Part shown: piece after piece, positions 42,794-51,286 of the stretch | Layout: the number at the start of each line of letters is the position of its first letter | How positions within the stretch are numbered: the first letter of the stretch is position 1 | Origin: Neisseriaceae bacterium HSC-16F19 | GTDB taxonomy: Bacteria; Pseudomonadota; Gammaproteobacteria; Burkholderiales; Neisseriaceae | DNA length: 59,578 nt | Direction: 5' to 3' | Assembly: GCF_024171525.1 (NCBI RefSeq) | Contig: NZ_JALJZY010000017.1 | Coordinates: forward strand, 1-59,578 | Made by a program: the position numbers and the translations under genes | The notes under the pieces: model-generated | What the model saw: only the letters and a program-made list of their open reading frames with translations | Databases searched by the model: none | What the model was told of the DNA's origin: nothing

Positions 42794-43036
42794 TCAATCC
42801 CGCTCCGACTGCTGCCGCGCCTGCTGTTCCCTGCGGAACTGCGCCTGCGCCCGCTGACGCAAAAACAGCGCCAAAGAACCCATCTGCCCGAACACGCTGG
42901 CAAAGGCCAGCAGGAACATGGCCATGGAAATGCCCTTTTGTCCCGCCGCCCAAAAATGGCCGCCCAAGGCCACCAGACCGATAAACATCAGGGTAAACGA
43001 TGCAATTAATAACAAATACAGTTTGGTTCGAGTCAT
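42794..43036 (-). CDS. small two-helix membrane protein
   Basis: An 80-aa protein: MTRTKLYLLLIASFTLMFIG begins helix 1, a short GGHFWAAGQKG loop follows, then helix 2 (about 40-58) and a basic, glutamine-rich tail (RQRAQAQFRREQQARQQ). No family is recognised. The chosen ATG starts the first helix; the frame could extend 28 codons upstream. It lies between a mobile element and a divergent peptide-binding lipoprotein gene. Confidence 0.65.
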   Translation of the reverse strand: MTRTKLYLLLIASFTLMFIGLVALGGHFWAAGQKGISMAMFLLAFASVFGQMGSLALFLRQRAQAQFRREQQARQQSERD

Positions 43037-43132
43037 ATTCGCGATTACAATAGCCCAAAAATCAGCCGCCGCAGTATAACGGATAAACACAGCGGCTGGC
43101 TTTATCTTTATTTTGAACACACATCATTGGGT

Positions 43133-44749
43133 ATGAAACACAACACGCGCTACCTGGCGCCCGCTGCCGCACTGCTGCTGCTCGCCTGCCAACCGCAACA
43201 GACAGCCGAGCCTGCCGCCCCCGCCGTCCAGCGTATCGTGCGCAACAATATGGTCGAGCCCGAATCGCTGGACCCGCACCGCATCACCGCCATTCCCGAA
43301 ATCAACATCCTCAACGACCTGTTTGAGGGCCTGGTGGAACTGGACAGCCACGGTAAAATCCAGCCTGCCGCCGCCACGCATTGGCACAGCGACGATAATC
43401 GGGTGTGGTTTTTCCATCTGCGCCCCGAAGCCCGCTGGAGTAACGGCGAGCCGGTGACCGCCAACGATTTTGTCTACAGCTGGCAGCGTCTGGTCGACCC
43501 CGCCACCGCCGCGCCTTATGCCTCCTATCTGCAAGGCGCGCGTGTGGCACACATCGACGACATCCTCGCCGGCAAACGCCCGCCGCAGGACTTGGGCATT
43601 GAAGCGCTGGAAGAACACACCCTCAAAATCACCCTCAGCGAAGCCGTGCCCTATTTCCCCGACATGCTGTTTCACAATGCGGTCAAACCCGTGCACCGCG
43701 CCACTGTAGCCCGCGGCCCAACATGGACACGCCCGCAGCATTTTGTCGGCAACGGCGCGTTTGTGCTGTCGGAATGGCGGGTCAACGAACGCATCGTGCT
43801 CACCCCCAATCCGCACTATTGGGACCGCAGCCATGTGCAGCTTGCCGAAGCCGTGTATGTGCCCGTGGCCGGGGAAATCGGCAATATCGCCCAATACGAA
43901 GCCGGACACATCGACATTTCCAGCACCGCCATTCCGCCGGAGCACATCCAGGACCTCAAACGCCGCTACGGCAGCGAAATGACCATACTGCCCAGCCTGT
44001 GCACCTATTATCTGGAACTCAACAACAGCCGCCCGCCCTTTAACGACGCCCGTGTGCGCCGCGCCCTCTCGCTCACCGCCGACCGCGAACTGATTACCGG
44101 CAAAATCCTCGCCCGCGGCGAAGTGCCGCAATACCATTACACCCGCATCGGCACCCACGGCTTCGAGCCGCAGGAAGCCGACTGGCACCGCTGGACGCAG
44201 GAAGAGCGCACCGCCGAAGCGCAGCGCCTCTTGGCCGCCGCCGGTTACGGCCCGGAAAATCCCTTGAGTTTCGATTATCTTTACAACAGTACCGACAACA
44301 ACAAGCGCATCGCCATCGCGCTCACCGCCATGTGGCAGCGGCGCCTGCAACATGTGCGCGTCCATCTGGAAAGCCGCGAATGGAAAAGCTATCTGGAAGC
44401 CCGCCGTGAGGGCCACTACCAGCTGGCACGCGCCTCTTGGTGCGGCGATTACAACGAAGCCTCCACCTTTCTCAACACCCTCGTTTCCACCAGCAGCAGC
44501 AACCGCGCCCGCTACCGCAACCGCGATTACGACGCCCTGATGCGCCGCACCCTCGCCGCCGGTACCGACGACACCGAACGCCGCCGCCTGTATCAGGCCG
44601 CCGAAGCCCGCATCGATGCCGACACACCCATCATTCCCCTCTACGGTTTTGTCGACGTACGCCTGATTAAGCCGTGGGTGGCCGGTTACGACACGCAAAA
44701 CCCCATCAGCGACCCGCCGAGCAAATACCTGTCCGTGCGGCGGCATTAA
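43133..44749 (+). CDS. orphan oligopeptide-binding lipoprotein (OppA-like)
   Basis: A 538-aa SBP_bac_5 protein with a lipoprotein signal (ALLLLACQPQ, Cys near 20). The OppA-type start VRNNMVEPESLDPHRITAIP (20 residues) follows, then VWFFHLRPEARWSNGEPVTA, DFVYSWQRLVDP and LYNSTDNNKRIAIALTAMW. No opp permease or ATPase is adjacent, so it may feed the Dpp system at 29-35 kb or an unlinked transporter. Its sequence is clearly of OppA rather than DppA type, so it is not a copy of the dppA gene here. A terminator follows directly. Confidence 0.9.
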   Translation: MKHNTRYLAPAAALLLLACQPQQTAEPAAPAVQRIVRNNMVEPESLDPHRITAIPEINILNDLFEGLVELDSHGKIQPAAATHWHSDDNRVWFFHLRPEARWSNGEPVTANDFVYSWQRLVDPATAAPYASYLQGARVAHIDDILAGKRPPQDLGIEALEEHTLKITLSEAVPYFPDMLFHNAVKPVHRATVARGPTWTRPQHFVGNGAFVLSEWRVNERIVLTPNPHYWDRSHVQLAEAVYVPVAGEIGNIAQYEAGHIDISSTAIPPEHIQDLKRRYGSEMTILPSLCTYYLELNNSRPPFNDARVRRALSLTADRELITGKILARGEVPQYHYTRIGTHGFEPQEADWHRWTQEERTAEAQRLLAAAGYGPENPLSFDYLYNSTDNNKRIAIALTAMWQRRLQHVRVHLESREWKSYLEARREGHYQLARASWCGDYNEASTFLNTLVSTSSSNRARYRNRDYDALMRRTLAAGTDDTERRRLYQAAEARIDADTPIIPLYGFVDVRLIKPWVAGYDTQNPISDPPSKYLSVRRH

Positions 44750-44751
44750 AC

Positions 44752-44785
44752 AAAACCGCTTTCAGGCAGCCTGAAAGCGGTTTTA
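44752..44785. terminator. bidirectional terminator
   Basis: AAAACCGCTTTCAGGC and GCCTGAAAGCGGTTTT with a DUS palindrome at the centre, between the convergent OppA-like gene and rsmE. Confidence 0.88.
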
Positions 44786-44799
44786 TTGAACAAAGCACA

Positions 44800-45525
44800 T
44801 TAGCGGAAATCCCCCCACAACACCTGCATGGCCGCCAGCGCCGCCACGCCTGCGGTTTCGGTACGCAATACCCGCGGTCCCAGGCTCACCGGTGTAAACC
44901 CGAAGTCATGCACCGCCATCTCTTCCTCCGCCGCACTGAAGCCGCCTTCCGGCCCCACCAGCAAACACACCGACTGCGGCGCCGCCAGCGCTGGCAAGGC
45001 TTGCGCCTGGCGCGTGCTCAACAGCCAACGGCTGCCTTCCTGCGGCAAAGCGGCCAAGGCACTGTGCCAATCGGCCACCGCTGCGATTTCAGGCAGCACA
45101 GTGCGGCCGCATTGTTCGCAGGCGGCAATGGCAATGTCCTGCCAGCGCGCCACCCGTTTGTCCGCCCGCTCGCCGCTCAAACGCTGGCTGCTGCGCTCGC
45201 TCATCAAGGGTACGATGCGCGTCACCCCCAGCTCGACGCATTTTTGCACCGTCAAATCCATGCGCTCGCTGGCAGATACCGATTGCAGCAGGGTCACCGC
45301 CAGCGGACTTTCTACACTGTGTGCCCGCGCCGCACCTATCCGCACCGACACCTGTTTTTTGCCCATCGCAGCCACCGTGGCCTCAAACACCTGGCCGCTG
45401 CCGTCGAAGAGCTCCAGCGCATCGCCCGGCTGGGCGCGCAAAACCTGCACATGACGGGCCACGTTTTCAGGCAGCGTGCAGGCGGTATGGGGAATCAGCG
45501 GAGTAGAAACGTAGAAACGGGGCAT
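44800..45525 (-). CDS. rsmE: 16S rRNA (uracil(1498)-N(3))-methyltransferase
   Basis: Methylates U1498 in helix 44 of 16S rRNA. The 241-aa SPOUT enzyme has an N-terminal PUA-like domain (MPRFYVSTPLI..., with an in-frame DUS encoding LPENVARH) and the trefoil-knot C-terminus with LLVGPEGGFS, LGPRVLRTETA. The start MPRFY is the family start; seven upstream codons are open, and no clear ribosome site was found for either. The last bases lie near a shared terminator. Confidence 0.93.
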   Translation of the reverse strand: MPRFYVSTPLIPHTACTLPENVARHVQVLRAQPGDALELFDGSGQVFEATVAAMGKKQVSVRIGAARAHSVESPLAVTLLQSVSASERMDLTVQKCVELGVTRIVPLMSERSSQRLSGERADKRVARWQDIAIAACEQCGRTVLPEIAAVADWHSALAALPQEGSRWLLSTRQAQALPALAAPQSVCLLVGPEGGFSAAEEEMAVHDFGFTPVSLGPRVLRTETAGVAALAAMQVLWGDFR

Positions 45526-45606
45526 GGTATGTTTGCAGTGCAACATGGAAAACGGCTAATATTGCAGCCTCAAGCCCAAAATAGCAAGAACCACCCAGGA
45601 GTATCC

Positions 45607-46395
45607 GTGCTGAATTCCCTAATCCATCTGGTCCGCCATGTGGCGCAAACCGAGGTGATGCCGCGTTTTCTGGCGGTGAGCGTGAGCAAGAAACACGACG
45701 GCTCGCTGCTCACCGAAGCCGACGTGGCCGCCCAAGGTGCGTTTGCCCGCGGTCTGCCCGACATCATTGCCTGCCCCATGCTGGGCGAGGAAATGAATGC
45801 CGCCGACCAGCGCGATTTGTGGCAGCACAACGAAGCGGGCCTGTGGGTGGTAGACCCCATAGACGGCACCAATAATTTCATCAACGGCCTGCCGCATTTT
45901 GCCTTGTCCGCCGCCTATATCCGCGGCGGCCGCAGCGAGCTGGGGGTGATTTTCAACCCCGTGACCCAAGAGCTGTTTTACGCCGAACGCGGCAAAGGGG
46001 CGTTTCTCAACGGCCAGCGCCTGCCCTTGCGCTGTGTGGGCAAACCCTTGAGCGAAGCCATTGCCGGGGTGGAAGTGAAATATCTGCGCTCGGGCAAACT
46101 CGCCAGCCGCATGCACACCCTCTCCCCCGCCGGCAGCCAGCGCAGCATGGGTTGCAGCACGCTGGACTGGTGTTATCTGGCCGCCGGACGTTACGACGTC
46201 TATGTGCACGGCGGCCAGAAATTGTGGGACTACGCCGCGGGCGCACTGATTTACGAAGAGGCCGGCGGACAGCTGGCCACCTTGGAAGGCGACGATTTTT
46301 GGAGCGGCCAACATGTGTTCAACCGCTCGGTGATTGCCGCACTGGAGCCGGAACTCTTTGCCCGCTGGCTCAAATGGATACGCGCCAACCAGTAG
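45607..46395 (+). CDS. inositol monophosphatase family protein
   Basis: A 262-aa Mg-dependent phosphatase of the IMPase/SuhB/CysQ superfamily. It has the metal ligands GEEM (60-63) and DPIDGTNN (83-90) and the late WDYAAGALIYEEAGG motif near 210. Length and motif spacing fit 3'(2'),5'-bisphosphate nucleotidase or SuhB-like members, without deciding between them. The start is GTG with CAGGAG 5 nt upstream; no in-frame ATG gives the family length. It is divergent from rsmE and 6 nt before the SUKH gene. Confidence 0.88.
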   Translation: MLNSLIHLVRHVAQTEVMPRFLAVSVSKKHDGSLLTEADVAAQGAFARGLPDIIACPMLGEEMNAADQRDLWQHNEAGLWVVDPIDGTNNFINGLPHFALSAAYIRGGRSELGVIFNPVTQELFYAERGKGAFLNGQRLPLRCVGKPLSEAIAGVEVKYLRSGKLASRMHTLSPAGSQRSMGCSTLDWCYLAAGRYDVYVHGGQKLWDYAAGALIYEEAGGQLATLEGDDFWSGQHVFNRSVIAALEPELFARWLKWIRANQ

Positions 46396-46401
46396 GCCGC
46401 C

Positions 46402-46827
46402 ATGGATATTCCCGCACTGTTACAGCAATATCTGGAAGCCGGCGACTACCAAACCGCCACACCACCCACAAAGGCCGATATTCAGGCAGCCGCACAACAA
46501 CTGGGCGTGCAGTTTCCGCACAGTTTTGTGGATTTTGTACGGCAAGTCGACTGGCTCACCATAGACAACCAATATTTTTACGGCATTCCGCACGGACTGA
46601 GCCCGGAAGGCAATGTGGTGCGCATGACGGCCTATGCCCGCGACACATGGCAATTGCCGCCCGACTACATCGTCATATCGTCATCCGATGATGTGGTCTT
46701 ATGGTGTCTGCACACCGGCGAACCGAACCCGCCGCTCATGGCCTGCGACACCGCCCAACACAGTTTTGGCGGTCGGGTAGCGGATTCGCTCCAACACGCC
46801 CTATATGATTACATCACTGCGGCGTAA
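46402..46827 (+). CDS. SUKH (SMI1/KNR4) domain protein
   Basis: A 141-aa cytosolic protein of the SUKH fold: TKADIQAAAQQLGVQFPHSF (20 residues) is the typical first helix-turn, followed by FVDFVRQVDW and a beta-rich region with YIVISSSDDVVLWCL. SUKH proteins often neutralise contact-dependent or polymorphic toxins. No toxin gene lies beside it, so it is an orphan immunity gene or a domesticated member. It starts 6 nt after the phosphatase stop and is followed within 16 nt by a mobile element. Confidence 0.78.
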   Translation: MDIPALLQQYLEAGDYQTATPPTKADIQAAAQQLGVQFPHSFVDFVRQVDWLTIDNQYFYGIPHGLSPEGNVVRMTAYARDTWQLPPDYIVISSSDDVVLWCLHTGEPNPPLMACDTAQHSFGGRVADSLQHALYDYITAA

Positions 46828-46843
46828 TCACTATTTTCAGGCT

Positions 46844-47040
46844 GAGACCTTTGCAAAACCTCATGTACCACCATAAACATAAAACCGACGTCATTCCCGC
46901 GAACGCGGGAATCCATGGAAATATTTAAGAAACCACTTTTAAAACAATGAATTCATAAACAGACGGATGGATTCCCGCGTTCGCGGGAATGACGGCAGCT
47001 AAGATTTTAGGCTGCCTGAAGGCAGTTTTTCAAAGGTCTC
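46844..47040. mobile_element. 197-bp miniature element, copy 2
   Basis: Exactly as long as copy 1 and in the same orientation. It is flanked by AGGCT on both sides (46839-46843, 47041-47045), the first five bases of a DUS. dRS3 repeats lie at 46893-46912 and 46971-46990, and an internal DUS near 47010. No ORF. Confidence 0.88.
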
Positions 47041-47062
47041 AGGCTGCCTGAAAACGCCGCAC

Positions 47063-47263
47063 AAAAAAAATCGCCCCACGAGGGGGCGCAAAAGGAACAC
47101 AAACCACTACCAAAACTGTGGGGCGCTGCCTGGGTGGTTCAGGCAGCTGCCCGCATATTCGCAAGCGTATCAGGGTGACTTCGGTGCGGTTTGTTCCGCT
47201 TTGGCCGTCCTCCTGTTCAGCATGGTTGCCATCTTAAGGCAAAGCGCTTCAATTAGCAAATGA
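47063..47263 (-). ncRNA. candidate Fur-controlled small RNA (NrrF-like)
   Basis: On the minus strand a promoter with overlapping Fur-box-like sequence (47259-47298) is followed by roughly 200 nt without a long ORF. The transcript would end at an intrinsic terminator, CGCCCC-CTCGT-GGGGCG then eight T (47063-47088). This is the layout of NrrF, the Fur-repressed sRNA of Neisseria that downregulates sdh genes. A 20-codon ORF starting at about 47232 exists inside and might be an alternative product. I cannot confirm NrrF identity by sequence. Confidence 0.6.
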
Positions 47264-47298
47264 TAATTATTATTATTTTTGATAATCTGTTTATACAA
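47259..47298 (-). promoter_or_regulatory. promoter with Fur-box-like operator
   Basis: TTGTAT (47293-47298) and TAATAA (47270-47275) are 17 bp apart on the minus strand. AATAATAATAATTATCATT (47277 to 47259) overlaps the -10 and the start site and matches the hexamer pattern of Fur operators (GATAAT-type repeats). Confidence 0.65.
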
Positions 47299-47499
47299 CT
47301 GATTTTAAAAAGAATAAAGTTTTCAGGCAGCCTGAAAAAACGGTTCAATCCGAGAAACTCCCCCGCCGCGTACGGTTTTTGGTAACATAAACCCAGCGGC
47401 GAGTGTCCGGGTAGCGCAGTCACCCTATGTTATGGCGGTATTTGCGGCCAAATATCATGACTGCACTGCCTAAAAAGCCGCCTTTTCTTTGAGAACCCC

Positions 47500-47814
47500 A
47501 TGCCCAATACCCGCATCCAATACCGCCCCAAAACCGACCCCGGCCAGCCGCAGCTGATGCCGCCGCGGCGTTATGCGGTGGTGTTGCTGAACGACGACTA
47601 CACCCCCATGGATTTTGTGGTGATGGTGTTAACCGATATTTTCCGCCTGCCGCACACCCGCGCCGCCGCCGTCATGCTGCTGGTGCACCACGAAGGCCGC
47701 GGTGTATGCGGTGTTTTCCAGAAAGACATCGCCGAGAGCAAATGCCTGCAAGTGCAGGAATGCGCCGCCGAAGCAGGCTATCCGCTCAAATGCATCGTGG
47801 AACCGGCTGTTTGA
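47500..47814 (+). CDS. clpS: ATP-dependent Clp protease adaptor ClpS
   Basis: Delivers N-degron substrates to ClpAP. The 104-aa protein has RRYAVVLLNDDYTPMDFVVM, the conserved Asn-Asp pair and Met at the N-degron pocket, and a LVHHEGRGVCGVF segment with the pocket-lining His. clpA follows after 41 nt, the standard pair. The upstream 240 nt contain a DUS and a GCAGTCA/TGACTGC inverted repeat (47413-47419 and 47458-47464) of unknown role. Confidence 0.95.
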   Translation: MPNTRIQYRPKTDPGQPQLMPPRRYAVVLLNDDYTPMDFVVMVLTDIFRLPHTRAAAVMLLVHHEGRGVCGVFQKDIAESKCLQVQECAAEAGYPLKCIVEPAV

Positions 47815-47855
47815 GGCCGTCCGCAAGCCACTCTTGAATTTAAGGAGCCCGGTTT

Positions 47856-50141
47856 ATGATTTCCGCCCAACTGGAACAAATCCTGCAATACGCCTACACC
47901 CGCGCCCGCCTGCAACAGCACGAGTTTGTCGGCGTCGAACACCTGCTCTTGGCCCTTTTGGAAAAAAACCACGACGTGCCCGAAGTCTTGCGTGCCGTGG
48001 GCGGCGATGTGGCGCTGTTGCAGTCGCAACTGATTGCCAGCATTCAGGAAAATACGCCCGTTCTTAAAGACGTGCCCGCCGACGAATTGGAAACCCAGCC
48101 CTCCATCGGCTTTCAGCGCGTGCTGCAACGGGCGCTGATTCATGTGCAGTCGGCGGAAAAAGAAGAAGTGGTGCCCTTGGATGTGCTGGTGGCCATCATG
48201 TCGGAAAAAGACAGCCATGCGGTGTATTTCCTTGATTTACAGTCCATCAGCCGCCTCGATGTGTTGCGCTATATCGCCCACGGCAGCCCGGAAAGCGGCG
48301 GCCACACCCCGCAAAGCGACAACACGGCGGAAGAGAAACAGCAGCAGCCCGCCAAAAGTGCCTTGAGCCAGTTCACCGTCAATCTCAATGCCGAGGTGCT
48401 GGCCGGGCGCATCGACCCTTTAATCGGCCGCGAAACCGAAATGGAGCGCCTGCTGCAAACCCTGTGCCGCCGCCGCAAAAACAATCCGCTGCTGGTGGGT
48501 GAGGCCGGGGTGGGCAAAACCGCGCTCGCCGAAGGACTGGCCTACCGCGTGGTGCACGACAAAGTGCCCGAAGCCCTCAAAGGCGCTTCCGTACTGGCTT
48601 TGGACATGGGCGCGCTGCTGGCCGGTACCAAATACCGCGGCGACTTTGAAGCACGCATCAAAGCGGTCTTGAAAGAGCTGGCCGAAATCGACACCGCCGT
48701 GCTGTTTATCGACGAAATCCACACCATTATCGGCGCCGGCAGCGTCTCCGGCGGCACCATGGACGCCTCCAACCTGCTCAAACCGGCGCTGGCCAAAGGC
48801 CGTTTGCGCTGCATCGGCGCCACCACTTACGACGAATACCGCACCGTCTTTGCCAAAGACCATGCCTTGAGCCGCCGCTTCCAGAAAATCGATGTTACCG
48901 AGCCCAGCGTGGACGAAACCGTGGCCATTTTGCACGGCCTGAAACCGGCGTTTGAAGCCTTCCACCAAATCCGCTACACCCGCAGCGCCCTGCGCGCGGC
49001 AGCGGAATTGTCCGCCCGCTACATCAACGAACGCTTTTTGCCCGACAAGGCCATAGACATCATCGACGAAGCCGCCGCAGCGCAAAAAATCCTGCCCAAG
49101 TCGCGGCAGAAAAAAACCATAGGCGCCGCCGAAATCGAAGCCATGGTGGCCAAAGTGGCGCGCATTCCCGAAAAAACCGTTTCCCATGACGACAAACAGG
49201 TGCTGCGTTTCCTCGCCGACGACCTCAAACAGCAGGTATTCGGCCAAGATGCCGCCATCGACATGCTCGCCACCGCCGTCAAAGTGGCGCGCGCCGGGCT
49301 GAATCCGCCGGACAAACCCGTGGGCAGCTTTTTGTTTGCCGGCCCCACCGGCGTGGGCAAAACCGAGGTGGCCAAACAACTGGCCGAGCTCTTGGGCATG
49401 CCGCTGCAACGCTTCGACATGTCCGAATACATGGAGCGCCACGCCGTTTCACGCCTCATCGGCTCGCCGCCGGGCTATGTCGGCTTTGAACAGGGCGGCC
49501 TGCTCACCGAAGCGGTCAACAAACATCCGCTGTGCGTGCTGCTGCTGGACGAAATCGAAAAAGCACACCCGGATGTGTTCAATATCCTGTTGCAGGTCAT
49601 GGACCACGGCACACTCACCGACAACAACGGCCGCAGCGCCGACTTCCGCAACACCATCATCATCATGACCAGCAATGCCGGGGCGGCGGAATTGTCCAAA
49701 CCCAATCTCGGCTTTACCGGCAAGCGCGAAGCCGCCGACAGCATGGCCGCGGTGAAGAAAACCTTCAGCCCCGAATTCCGCAACCGCCTCGATGCCGTTA
49801 TCCCCTTCGCACCGCTGGATACCGTGGTGATTGCCAAGGTGGTGGACAAATTCCTGCGCGCACTGGCGGTGCAGTTGGCCGCACGCAAAGTACAGGTGGA
49901 ATTCGGCCCCGCCCTGCGCAGCTTCCTGGCCGAACGCGGTTTCGACGCCGAAATGGGCGCCCGCCCGATGCAGCGTTTGATCCAAGAACGCATCCGCAAA
50001 CCGCTGGCCGACGAACTGCTGTTCGGCAGCCTGGCCGAAGGCGGCAAGGTGCGCATTGATTTCGACAAGAAACACGACCGCGTCACCATCAAAGCCAGCG
50101 CCGACAATACCCGCGACACCCCTGCCGAAGCGGCGGTGTAA
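47856..50141 (+). CDS. clpA: ATP-dependent Clp protease ATP-binding subunit ClpA
   Basis: A hexameric AAA+ unfoldase that feeds substrates to ClpP. The 761-aa protein has the double N-domain (1-145), D1 with Walker A GEAGVGKT (about 215) and Walker B VLFIDEIHT, and D2 with GPTGVGKT (about 495), a LLLDEIEKAHPDVFN sensor region and the C-terminal ClpB_D2-small domain. It is co-transcribed with clpS; GGAG precedes the ATG. clpP is not in the window. DUS and terminator hairpins follow. Confidence 0.96.
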   Translation: MISAQLEQILQYAYTRARLQQHEFVGVEHLLLALLEKNHDVPEVLRAVGGDVALLQSQLIASIQENTPVLKDVPADELETQPSIGFQRVLQRALIHVQSAEKEEVVPLDVLVAIMSEKDSHAVYFLDLQSISRLDVLRYIAHGSPESGGHTPQSDNTAEEKQQQPAKSALSQFTVNLNAEVLAGRIDPLIGRETEMERLLQTLCRRRKNNPLLVGEAGVGKTALAEGLAYRVVHDKVPEALKGASVLALDMGALLAGTKYRGDFEARIKAVLKELAEIDTAVLFIDEIHTIIGAGSVSGGTMDASNLLKPALAKGRLRCIGATTYDEYRTVFAKDHALSRRFQKIDVTEPSVDETVAILHGLKPAFEAFHQIRYTRSALRAAAELSARYINERFLPDKAIDIIDEAAAAQKILPKSRQKKTIGAAEIEAMVAKVARIPEKTVSHDDKQVLRFLADDLKQQVFGQDAAIDMLATAVKVARAGLNPPDKPVGSFLFAGPTGVGKTEVAKQLAELLGMPLQRFDMSEYMERHAVSRLIGSPPGYVGFEQGGLLTEAVNKHPLCVLLLDEIEKAHPDVFNILLQVMDHGTLTDNNGRSADFRNTIIIMTSNAGAAELSKPNLGFTGKREAADSMAAVKKTFSPEFRNRLDAVIPFAPLDTVVIAKVVDKFLRALAVQLAARKVQVEFGPALRSFLAERGFDAEMGARPMQRLIQERIRKPLADELLFGSLAEGGKVRIDFDKKHDRVTIKASADNTRDTPAEAAV

Positions 50142-50159
50142 ATCTCTGCGTACAAAACG

Positions 50160-50202
50160 TTTTCAGGCAGCCTTGTTATACCGATACAAGGCTGCCTGAA
50201 AA
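50160..50202. terminator. terminator after clpA
   Basis: TTTTCAGGCAGCCTTG and CAAGGCTGCCTGAAAA: a 16-bp DUS-pair stem with an 11-nt loop. Confidence 0.85.
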
Positions 50203-50225
50203 CATTGGCGGCATCCAATACTGCA

Positions 50226-50259
50226 AACAAAAACCCCTTCAAGCAAGCTTGAAGGGGTT
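50226..50259 (-). terminator. terminator of the tRNA pair
   Basis: On the minus strand AACCCCTTCAAGC / GCTTGAAGGGGTT followed by TTTTTG: a strong stem 8 bp past the tRNA-Glu 3' end. Confidence 0.88.
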
Positions 50260-50266
50260 GAAAATC

Positions 50267-50341
50267 TGGCACGCCCACGGGGAATCGAACCCCGGTTACC
50301 GCCGTGAAAGGGCGATGTCCTAACCGCTAGACGATGGGCGC
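50267..50341 (-). tRNA. tRNA-Glu (anticodon TTC)
   Basis: The complement folds as a tRNA: acceptor GCGCCCA pairing with TGGGCGT, a D arm of TCGTCTAGCGGTTAGGA type, anticodon stem-loop CGCCCTTTCACGGCG with TTC, T arm GGTTCGATTCC, and encoded CCA. It resembles E. coli tRNA-Glu in the anticodon and T arms. It lies 9 nt downstream of tRNA-Arg, both on the minus strand with a shared terminator. Confidence 0.95.
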
Positions 50342-50350
50342 GGTGTTTTC

Positions 50351-50427
50351 TGGCGCACCCGGAGCGATTCGAACGCCCGACCCTCTGGTTCGTAGCCAGA
50401 TACTCTATCCAACTGAGCTACGGGTGC
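50351..50427 (-). tRNA. tRNA-Arg (anticodon ACG)
   Basis: The complement begins GCACCCGTAGCTCAGTTGGA, has anticodon loop CTACGAA (ACG), T arm GTTCGAATC and encoded CCA; 77 nt. A34 would be deaminated to inosine by TadA to read CGU/CGC/CGA. Confidence 0.96.
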
Positions 50428-50585
50428 GAGAAAGATTTGAATTATAGAAACCCAACCCAACCCTGTCAAGCACACTGCTGTGCTTATTTTCATGCAATCC
50501 GGTAATCGGCTGTTTGCGCAATAAAAATAAAACCGCCGCCTGCGACAAAACCCTGCGGCGGCGGCATAATTTTCGTTACCACATC

Positions 50586-51044
50586 TTATATGCAAGCACG
50601 CTTTCTACCACGGCTATCTTTACAAGTAGGTTCGAGTCTTTCTTGTTGTTGCCACCATTCCAAACCTTGGGGGCGGACTTTAGGAATACCCGTACTACAA
50701 TCAAAATAAACCAGCCCTGCAGGCAATTGATATTTATCCCAATAAGCCCTTAATTCTGCCATACCCAGACGTTTACCCTCACAGCTCATGGGGAGTGCTG
50801 GTTTGTTGCCTTCACATATAAAATTACCCCGAATATCCATGGGTAGGCCGTAGTGTTTATGATACCAAACGGTCTCAGCATAAAGATGCTCTCCCATGCA
50901 GCCACTGACCGGTATACCTCTGACATCTGTAATGTACTTGATATTCTTTTTAGCACCACCCTCCTGACCATAGCCCTCCAGAATATTACATGCAGATAGA
51001 AGGATGATAGTCAGTGTCATGATAGGGATATGTACTGATTTCAT
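50586..51044 (-). CDS. putative lipoprotein of unknown function
   Basis: A 152-aa protein with a lipoprotein-type signal (MTLTIILLSACNIL, Cys near 19). After cleavage the protein is rich in aromatic residues and cysteine (SGCMGEHLYAETVWYHKHYG, FICEGNK, MSCEGKRL, FDCSTG, PTCKD), suggesting disulfides in the periplasm. No family recognised. GC content is lower than its neighbours, perhaps a sign of transfer. The start used gives a complete signal peptide; the open frame extends upstream into a decayed Correia-like element. Confidence 0.7.
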   Translation of the reverse strand: MKSVHIPIMTLTIILLSACNILEGYGQEGGAKKNIKYITDVRGIPVSGCMGEHLYAETVWYHKHYGLPMDIRGNFICEGNKPALPMSCEGKRLGMAELRAYWDKYQLPAGLVYFDCSTGIPKVRPQGLEWWQQQERLEPTCKDSRGRKRACI

Positions 51045-51092
51045 AGCTTGGCTCTCTACAAATAAAGCAATCATAATTGTCTTGTTTGCCAA

Positions 51093-51250
51093 TATAATCG
51101 AATAACACAGAACAAGACAAGGCAGCCCCAAGCTGCTGTCGTCAAAAATCCCGCGGGGCAAACAGTACCTTGCTGATTTCGTTACCGCTTGAGCGGCCTG
51201 CTCCATTGTTCTCTTCAAGCCGACGCCACAATGCCGTATCATTCTGTGTT
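51093..51250. repeat. decayed Correia-like element
   Basis: Left end TATAATCGAATAACACAGAA (compare TATAGTCGAATAACACAG) and right part ACGCCACAATGCCGTATCAT resemble the intact elements, but the interior has diverged and the right TIR is lost. It lies between the lipoprotein gene and the exonuclease gene. Confidence 0.65.
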
Positions 51251-51286
51251 CCATAAGCAAACACCCCTTTTGGGCCACAGTCCCGC

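Noticed and set aside
47398..47466. Inverted repeat GCAGTCA/TGACTGC before clpS as a riboswitch
   Set aside because: The arms are short and no known aptamer pattern is seen; noted only as an unexplained inverted repeat.
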